This document shows, piece after piece, positions 56,871 to 64,000 of a stretch of 64,000 nucleotides of DNA. The DNA comes from Dermanyssus gallinae. Taxonomy: Eukaryota > Arthropoda > Arachnida > Mesostigmata > Dermanyssidae. Below the pieces are notes generated by a model, which was not told the DNA's origin, searched no databases, and saw nothing but the letters and a program-made list of their open reading frames with translations. Made by a program: the position numbers and the translations under genes. The stretch is from contig QVRM01004797.1 of the NCBI GenBank assembly GCA_003439945.1, positions 1 through 64,000 on the forward strand, given 5' to 3'. Numbering within the stretch: the stretch's first letter is position 1; the number at the start of each line of letters is the position of its first letter.

Positions 56871-57686
56871 TTGAAGCCCTCCCCTCACCGCAGCTGGGAG
56901 CGACGCTGGACAGCAACACACTCCGCATTGTTTCCGGCTTGCGGTTGGGGAAGGTAGTTTGCACACCCCATCCATGAAACATGTGCAGAGCTCCAATAAA
57001 CGGCGCGGGTAACCACGCCTTGTCGTGTCGCTATAGCGCGGGGCGCCACTCGCGTCACTTCGCCATTAGCAATGAGATCTTTCGCGCTCTTTACTCGGCC
57101 CACATTCCGGCAGTGAAAGAACCTGTCGGTTTCAATCGGAATAGTCAGCTGTGGCCACACGGAGACCCCGGGCGCACATGGACGTCTCCTTTTTTGGGAC
57201 GGTGTCATGAACATTGGCTAGTAGCTACGTTAAAAACACGAGCCGTGAGGTGGGTGCGGGCGCCCGGCTCGCCGAGAACCGAAAATCGACGAAACACCAG
57301 GAATTAGCGTCGAAATTCTTAGTTCAACCGATCCTCATAGAAACCTTTGGTCCGTTCGGACCGGAGTCCATGAAATTTTTAAGGAGCTAAGCCGGAGAGT
57401 CATCGCTGCAATTCAGGACCCCTTATCGATATCGATTGAGGTTTAGTGCGGCAACGCTATGACTGTGGAACGATATTTTCCGTCGGCTGTAGGACTTCCG
57501 GAGATCGGCTAAAAAGTGTTTTTATTCCCCATAATTGCTTGCTAATGACAATAAAAAAGCAAAATGAAACCATATATTAATAATAAAATAGAGATGGAAA
57601 TGGGTAGTGACCCTGTCACCTTGTATCTATTGCACGAGCCACATAAGACACGAGTTACATAATCTGTGATGATTTTTGCCTCGTTT
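56871..57686. other. Unrecognised DNA
   Basis: Overlapping frames at 56885-57214 minus and 56981-57307 plus (about 108 codons each) have no motif. Confidence 0.4.
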
Positions 57687-57792
57687 TTGTCGAGAGCCTC
57701 TCGACCGAAAGCGACACATGGGATCCGTCTAACGAAGCAATGCGAAAGCTAACCTGTGGACGTTAAATGTTGGCTAAGCGTCAGCCCGAACA
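57687..57792 (+). mobile_element. SINE-like copy 5, head deleted
   Basis: CCTCTCGACCGAAAGCGACACAT, corresponding to the post-A-box part, is joined straight to GGGATCCGTCTAACGAAGCAATG and the rest of the body. The B box is deleted. Confidence 0.75.
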
Positions 57793-57824
57793 CAAAAGAA
57801 AAAAATGATTAACGTATGGGAATT

Positions 57825-57915
57825 TTAACCCAAAATCTTAGAAAATATCGTTTCCAAAAGTTATGTGTTCTGCCGGGATCGAACTTGCGATTTAGTACCT
57901 AGTGCCGGAGTCCCA
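57825..57915 (-). mobile_element. tRNA-like SINE fragment, family 2, second copy
   Basis: The reverse complement CGCAAGTTCGATCCCGGCAG followed by ACACATAACTTTTGGAA aligns with 10895-10940. It lies between SINE copies 5 and 6. Confidence 0.45.
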
Positions 57916-57925
57916 GTTGGTCGGG

Positions 57926-58088
57926 TCCGGTGGCGTGGTGCAGTCGCGTGTACCTTGCGACTGAAAAAGCACACAGATACACAGGTTCGACCCCCGCTGT
58001 TGCTCACTTATATGTATGGGGTCCGTCATACAAAGTAATGCAAAAGCAATTCCGTGCACGTTAAATGTTCGCTAAGAGTCAGCCTGAA
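57926..58088 (+). mobile_element. tRNA-derived SINE-like element, copy 6
   Basis: A full-length but diverged copy. It has TGGCGTGGTGCAGTCGC (A-box-like), CAGGTTCGACCCCCGC (B box), GGGGTCCGTCATACAAAGTA, then CCGTGCACGTTAAATGTTCG and AGTCAGCCTGAAA. Confidence 0.8.
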
Positions 58089-58999
58089 AGAGTTGCCTTA
58101 TTAGGCAGTGTAAAGCAAACAAATGCACTCGCTAGTAAATGTTTGTACGTCCACACACAACGTTCACGTTGCTGAGCTAGAGAGAAAAAGACAAAACCTA
58201 GGTCAAATATACCAATTCCGGAATACGCTAAATTGGAACACCTGTTAAGTGTCCCACAATTGAACATTATATCATTAGAATCTAAAGGCAGATAGAGACG
58301 ATTTTGTAGATTCCATATTTCATAAGGGATTCTGCTTGTTGTTCAAATACTCAAAAAAGGCAACACTTTTATGACGACGATAACAACATCAAATTTGGAC
58401 TTGCTCTTGGCGTGCTTTAGGACGACGCCTAACGCTATTGCCTACAATGACTATTCACGTCCATAGCACCAGCAAAATGTATCACTTCAATCTTCATCAC
58501 AATTTTCCCAAGATTGTGACGTGTTCTCTACCTCGCAAGGAACTTCCGCGTCTAGAGCTAGCCAAAAAGATCTTATGAACACTGTAGAGTTTGATAATGT
58601 CACCAAGTGGCATCAAACAAAGTTGGCGATGCACTCGGCCAGACGAGCATATAAGAGCCCCTAAGGCTTCAACGAGATCACCCACCAACGAACTTGCGAG
58701 CTGAAAAGCTGAAACGCGTTAATTGGGTAAAACAAGTCGGGGGGATTTTGAAAGCAGCAGCTCAAAGCTTTATACGCATCACCAGACCTGGAGAATGAAT
58801 CTCCATAATCCATATCATCACATAGGCAAACCATGCGCAGGGGCATCGCGCCACAACGTCTCGTAAAGACCCCTATATAAATATGCAACCACCGAGTCAA
58901 CAATTTTTCAACCAAACAATATATAAAATCTACATAACCGATTGGGCGCGCATTCGTACTAACGCAATGGGGATAATCCCTGCGGCATTTATCAAATCC

Positions 59000-59002
<3 letters not shown>
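58089..59002. other. Unrecognised DNA
   Basis: Minus frames 58079-58267, 58497-58688 and 58661-58915 have no clear motif. Confidence 0.45.
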
Positions 59003-59075
<73 letters not shown>

Positions 59076-59110
59076 TTATTATATATTATTTATTTATATA
59101 TATATATATA
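59003..59110. repeat. (TA)n followed by (TTTA)n
   Basis: TA at 59003-59040 continues without a gap into about nine TTTA/ATTT units and a short mixed TA tail. Confidence 0.95.
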
Positions 59111-60145
59111 ACTAAGTTAATGTTGGTGCTGTTCCGTAGAAAACAAAGATCCGGCAGCAACACGGTTTTTAAAGGGAATATCAGTGTCGGTTTAGTTGCA
59201 TTTGTTATAAATCATGTATTATATGTTTTCAGAATTATACTGATGACCGGGCTTTTGTTCACAGAGAACAGAGTCATAGAAAAGAACCGCTCGTTAATCT
59301 GCCAAATAAGTTGGCACGAATACCTTCAAAAAATATAAATGCAGCCGAATTGTTTCATTATTAAATGTATTTTTTGTACCTTTGTGGGGAGTGTGTGGTT
59401 TTTTGTGGCGAACAAAAATTACTTACAACTATCTACCAACTTTATGATGAAATAAATACTGCATTAAATTAAATTAAACTATGATAAACAACGGCCTTCT
59501 AACAAGTACATTTTGTTTGACTTTATTGAATTTCATACTGGTTCCGCTACTACAGATTAAAGCTGAAAGACGCCGCCGCTCGTCTACCTGTTCTGGGAAC
59601 CCATCGGAGACTTTCCTTATTCAGGTTGTTTTCGTCCTCAAGACTCACCCACCTTTTTCGAAGGACTAACCTATCTAACTGAGCCAGCGACTTGCAAACG
59701 CTCAACGAGTTGACACTCTCTACCCTTAAGTCCCTGCTGAACGCATTTCTACCACGTAGCGCAAGAGTAACAAGCATTACGACCCGTCTCCAAAGGGGGC
59801 CTCGAGGTCCCGAATTTACTGATCATGACCGAGCCATCGTCTTATTAATGCTAAGCGCAGAAAATAGGGCAATCCCCTTTTACATACAGCGGGAGTTGTA
59901 CTAGTACCAGTTTAGAAACCGCTAGCACACCTTCAGAAGAATCGTGAGGCCGGGTGCGGAGGTAGGCCTGACAATGTACTATCCCAACGTGATTGAAGTG
60001 CACGATCCTTTGCACGATGAGGCACAACGACGTCTCCTCCATGAAGTTGTCGACGACACGACCATATGTCCGCCAAGGCTTCAGGCTCCTAGTTACGCAT
60101 ACTTCCCAATGCCTCATAGATAGCTTCTGTGATGACGAGACGATA
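59111..60145. other. Unrecognised DNA
   Basis: Frame 59692-59904 plus and its minus shadow at 59550-59777 have no motif. Minus frame 59851-60117 could be downstream of the weak RT relic but is unreadable. Confidence 0.4.
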
Positions 60146-60149
60146 TAGT

Positions 60150-60320
60150 AGGCCTACAACTAGAAGCTGACCTTGTTGGCCCTCATCTGTGCCAATATGA
60201 TCACCCCGTCGACAAACTGGGACATCACGGTATATCGTGTATCATCCGCGCAAGACGACGGCCTAGACATGTTTAGACATGCCGCTATTCATAAGACCTT
60301 TAGCAGAGCCCTTAAGTCAC
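60150..60320 (-). mobile_element. Very weak LINE RT relic
   Basis: The minus strand near 60240-60265 reads CADDTRYTVMS, an ADD-containing stretch reminiscent of the YADD block. No second RT block supports it. Confidence 0.2.
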
Positions 60321-61140
60321 CCCAAACCTCTGCGCGGAGAACAACAGGCGTCCAGACGGGATGACACTTGCACCCTTTGAGCGAAGGAAAGTGCTGGCTT
60401 AGGAATCTGGTATCCCCACGAATTCTACCCTCTCGCGTTTGAAACCTTGGGAGCACACGTGATAGTCACAATACAAGCCTGTTAGGCACATTGGCTTAGC
60501 TACTCCTTTGCAATATATGCAACATATACAATGTACAACAATATATATAAAATGTCTAAATAAATGTAAAGTAAATTATTTACGACCGTTAATAAAGTAT
60601 ATAATTTGGGTAAAAACGGCGACCACTACGTACAAACGCCCGTGACGCAAGCTGTCGGCAGCGTTCCTTCTTATTTATTTTGTGTGTAACTGGACTCAGA
60701 GAACTACTGCGTAACTTAAAGCCCACATTGCATATTATGTTGACGTTTTAGGTATTCTAGAAAATCCTCGTAACTATTTACAGTTGTACCTAAATGACAC
60801 TGCGAAATCGTGAAAGAAAGTAATCTCACTCTCAACGCAAAGAAGTCAATGTGGTCTTACGCGTTAGCAGAGGATGGTCTGACGCGTCCATAGACCATAG
60901 TTTAGCAGTTTATACAGAGAGCCACTTAGACTAGTTAGCCAATTTTCGTATCTGGGCGTCACATTGACCCCCCAGGCTTTCTTTAAACAGATGTATTAAA
61001 AAGAAACAAGCAAAACCTATATATGTAATGTTGTTATTAGTGAAAATGCTGATGGGCGGGTTTTTTGTACACAGATCAGAAAAAGAGCCGCGCAAAAAAT
61101 CGCTTGCCAACCTACCGAATGACTTGGCATGGGCACTATC

Positions 61141-61142
<2 letters not shown>
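60321..61142. other. Unrecognised AT-rich DNA
   Basis: No motif seen. Confidence 0.4.

Positions 61143-61201
<59 letters not shown>
61143..61201. repeat. (TA)n microsatellite
   Basis: About 59 bp of uninterrupted TA. Confidence 0.95.
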
Positions 61202-61204
<3 letters not shown>

Positions 61205-61994
61205 TTTATATAATTGGCGAATATCGTCACAGTTACAGCTGCTACCGCAGAGAAAGGCTTTCGGCGCGCGGAGCTAGCCAGCTAGGTCAGCCAGGCTTGT
61301 CAGGCCGAAGGTAAAGTCTTTTCCATTTACCTATTAGCAAAGGCAGAAGAATAAGAAGACGAGGAATAAGAAAGAACAAGACGAAGGCAATAAGACGAAG
61401 AGACTAATTGGCCGTAGAGGCGGTCCTAGATCGGAAACTGGAGACGGTCGTAGGATGCGTTGATGATTTGCGTCGGTGATTTCCGTAGGACATCCGGCGT
61501 GAATAATTTCTTACCCATTCTCTCTCGGTTTTCTCTTGCTCTGTCCCTTAACCTCTGTCCTACACTGCTACGGCTGCTATTTACTACAACTAGTAGTGCT
61601 ACTACTCCGTGCAGGAACGGACCCGTAGGACGTGCCGCCTCTGTTACGGCGACATTGGTGGCCTATTCCCGTCCTAATTTTGCATAGCACACCTTCCATC
61701 ACGCCGTTTCCGAATCCCCCAGTTCCCAAATTCCCGCCTCTCTCTCTCTCTCTCTCGGGATCTCTTCCTCTGTTTCTCTGCCGTTCTCTTCTACCTCCTA
61801 CTCTGGCTTGCAACATTGTCTTGCTGTCTCTATCGCGAAAATCTCTTTTCTATTCTCTCTTGTTTTCTGTATCTCGTTCTGTTGCCCGTTGGCGCTTTAA
61901 CGACAAGCCAAGCGTAAGCTTCATTTCGCACCGGAAACGTTGCAGCAGTCAGACAGCAACGTGATAATGTTTGCCGTTACCCCCGTCGTCCTCA
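61202..61994. other. GC-richer DNA with (CT)n run
   Basis: CT run at 61739-61757. The overlapping frames at 61460-61687, 61577-61816 and 61632-61964 have no domain. Confidence 0.45.
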
Positions 61995-62240
61995 CCGGCT
62001 AGCTGCAACATGGACAACAATTACACCGCCAATAGCCACAGTAGCAACACTAACAACTCAACAACAACAGCAACAACAGCAATAACAACGTCAACACGAC
62101 GACCGTAGCTAAGTCTATCCCGGCACGGCCCGGCGCCGTTATCGGTCCCATCGTTCTCATTGTAGTTGTTGCTGTCGGCTATTGCCCGCTATTGCCGGTT
62201 GTTGTTGTTATGGTTGTTGTTGTTGTTGCTGTTGCTGCTC
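61995..62240. repeat. AAC block facing a GTT block
   Basis: AAC/AGC units at about 62000-62095 and GTT/GCT units at about 62163-62240 lie in inverted orientation around about 65 bp of GC-rich sequence. This is the same arrangement as at 7.8-8.7 kb on a smaller scale. Confidence 0.8.
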
Positions 62241-62491
62241 CTAGTGCCACTGGTACCATAGCCTACCATCATGGTAGCCGTCGTGGATTTTACCATTACC
62301 AGCAGCCACCTCAGGTCAACACTACTACTCTCACTATTAACGAGACCATGACGAACACCTACACCTTGTCATACCACCTCCCCCGCCCGCCGCATCTCTA
62401 CTACGTGCCCGCTATAATCCAGAAACAACTGCGGGAAGCACGACTATTAATACTGCTACTACTACGACTGAACAATAGTCCCCCACGATGA
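62192..62491 (+). other. Open frame starting in GTT repeat, doubtful
   Basis: A 99-codon frame. A hydrophobic Val-rich start mimics a signal peptide but comes from the GTT repeat. The middle is Thr/Tyr/Pro-rich (YHYQQPPQ, NTYTLSYHLPRPPH). No known family and no splice evidence. Confidence 0.15.
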
Positions 62492-63229
62492 GAACGATGA
62501 CGACTTTCCAAGCGCTATTACGACAGCAAGGAGGTGCTGTTTGCATCACTACAAAGGGGGCTGTTATAACCCGATATACTGGTCGCGCCTGCCCCCAGTA
62601 GTCAAAAAGAGGGCGTTGACATACACATGCCGATAACTCGCTTTGTCTCGATTAGAACAAGCTTAACATTAGTTGCAATCGCGTACCAGTAGTCAAGTGA
62701 AGTCGTCATCTTTGTGAGACTTAGTTAGGTAGGCTGTGTGCAGTCGGCAAAGTGCAGCCGCATAGGCTCTGAAGCAGTCGACGCTTCTGGAAAGGGGGCA
62801 GGGGGGGCGCAAATTGGCACAGTACGTTCCTCCTGAAAATGTTGTATTTTTCTTAAGAGTGCTTTTTGGAGAGGTCGATTGTGTCTGATCATCTGAAGCG
62901 TGGCTTTGCTTGGCCCGGGTGAGCTGATGCTAGGCGCCGATGTATGCACGGCGACGGCCGGAAGCCGCCTCATTCCATCACTACTTGGTTCTAGCTGGTC
63001 GTAGCCAGTGTGTGTGCACCTCCTAAGGCTTTTGCGCTAAGCTGGTAGCCACGAGAAGATGTTGCAGTCCCTCAACTGTGGTTGACCGACCATTTGGGGG
63101 GATTCACTCGTCTATTCTTCGGCGTAGCTTTCAGCGTTGGCTAAGAGAGATCTTATCTCAGCTCTGGCTAAGAGAGTAGAGCCGCGCTGGTAGGAGAGAG
63201 GTAAGGTTCTAGCCAGTGGGATTGCTGAG
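62492..63229. other. Unrecognised DNA left of the R1 endonuclease
   Basis: Minus frame 62725-62973 is unremarkable. Decayed downstream parts of the R1-like LINE may be here but are not readable. Confidence 0.4.
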
Positions 63230-64000
63230 GAGGTCGAACTCCAGACAGTGGTGCTTAAGCTCCGACCGTAACCTCATCAATCAGCACTACCTACCTCGTG
63301 AGGCAAATAGTTAGGTCTATCACGAAGCCTCGGTGTACCCCGTGGGATTTTGGTTGGTCCCCGTGTTGCAGTCGATGGAATACTCGACGGCAAGCCAATC
63401 CAGGAACTCCGTGCCACAAACCGTTGTTACCTGGTAGCCTTAAGTGGTCAAGGCTGCATTGGAGTCGCCTGTGATAGTTATCAAAAAAATGTCACATCGT
63501 TTGAGGGATGCGGAACGGTTATCGGGTAAGGCAAAAAGGTCATTTACGAACCTGTTGGGGTTAGAAAAGCAAACGTAGAAGTGGCCTTTCTCCTCGATTT
63601 GAATCAATGAAAAATTTTTACCCGATCCCGAGGCGCAATCGTGGTAAGGGCCGTTTTCGTATAGAATGATGCAGGTTGAGCTTCCTTTGCTCCGCAAGAC
63701 GCGTGTTTGGTTTACTGAGAAGGCAGGGGCTGCTTTCGTCTGCTTACGTTGCAGTTTAGCTGGGCTACTCTAAGATACCTGGCCATTTGCATTATGAGAT
63801 TTCGCCGCCCCCTTTCGTCTCTTGAGGTGGACTGGATGGCTCTCTTCCGCGTACTCCCGGTCAAAAGTGTAACACCATCTTATAGATGGTAGCACCAACG
63901 ACACCTCTGGCAGTAGTATGTAGGGGTCGTAATTTAGTCTGATGCCGCAGGCCGACAATCCAAATTGTACACTTCTTTGTAGCAGAGCCTTAGCATGGTC
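63230..64000 (-). mobile_element. R1-type LINE, endonuclease region, runs off window
   Basis: The minus strand from 63786 reads MARYLRVAQLNCNVSRRKQ, the typical ORF2 start (L.V.Q.N..RSR.A). About 100 residues later comes HFYVCFSNPNRF, then IFLITITGDSNAALTT with the GD.NA box of apurinic-type endonucleases. FLDWLAVEYSIDCNTG and NQNPTGYTE follow, as in R1-clade LINEs. A stop and at least one frameshift interrupt it. The sequence 63789-64000 lies upstream of the ORF2 start and may be the ORF1 end. Confidence 0.7.

Noticed and set aside
58661..58915. Minus-strand frame with LCDDMDYGD as an RT catalytic block
   Set aside because: The flanking residues do not fit any RT motif order.

Overview
This is eukaryotic, almost certainly arthropod, DNA with no convincing host protein-coding gene. 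The coding signals I can recognise belong to mobile elements: R1-type, R2-type and CR1/L2/Rex1-type non-LTR retrotransposons (LINEs), Tc1/mariner transposases, tRNA-derived SINE-like repeats and foldback/MITE-like elements. They sit in a background very rich in (TA)n microsatellites, with roughly thirty tracts in 64 kb. R1, R2 and mariner together point to an arthropod. A mite or other chelicerate is my guess, held with low confidence. I see no rRNA gene, no intact tRNA gene, no CRISPR array and no bacterial operon structure.

Layout. 0-2.4 kb: AAC/GTC-rich low-complexity DNA, a (TAA)n/(TTA)n palindrome, and a fragment with an R2-like N-terminal zinc finger. 5.3-6.7 kb: the best preserved reverse transcriptase, a 5'-truncated CR1/L2/Rex1-like LINE with a (TTCTA)n tail, between (TA)n tracts. 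7.8-8.8 kb: a GTT-rich block facing an AAC-rich block, then a long TA tract. 9.8-10.2 kb: a foldback MITE between (TA)n tracts. 12.4-18.4 kb: two R2-like LINE copies, an R1-like fragment and two decayed mariner relics. 21.2-22.4 kb: a mariner element with DD37D spacing and a duplicated 5' segment. 24.0-26.1 kb: the longest R2-like LINE, again between (TA)n tracts. 26.2-30.8 kb: palindromes, a 168-bp direct repeat pair and a LINE scrap. 31.8-33.8 kb: a decayed R1-like LINE, then a GC-rich block of unknown identity. 35-42 kb: mostly unrecognised DNA with small LINE and transposase scraps. 42.5-58.1 kb: six copies of a tRNA-derived SINE-like family, another R1-like LINE with a SINE copy inside it, and a mariner relic. 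59-64 kb: tetranucleotide and AAC/GTT repeats, and the endonuclease end of an R1-like LINE that runs off the window.

Possible relationships. All three R2-like copies read on the plus strand. Each 5' truncation point abuts an alternating TA (or CA/TA) tract, and both preserved 3' ends run directly into (TA)n. A different LINE and a MITE are framed by TA tracts in the same way. The most interesting hypothesis is that several unrelated elements, above all a restriction-like-endonuclease LINE of the R2 type, use TA microsatellites as insertion sites here. All four R1-like fragments lie on the minus strand. Protein-family assignments come from motif recognition by eye, not from a database search.
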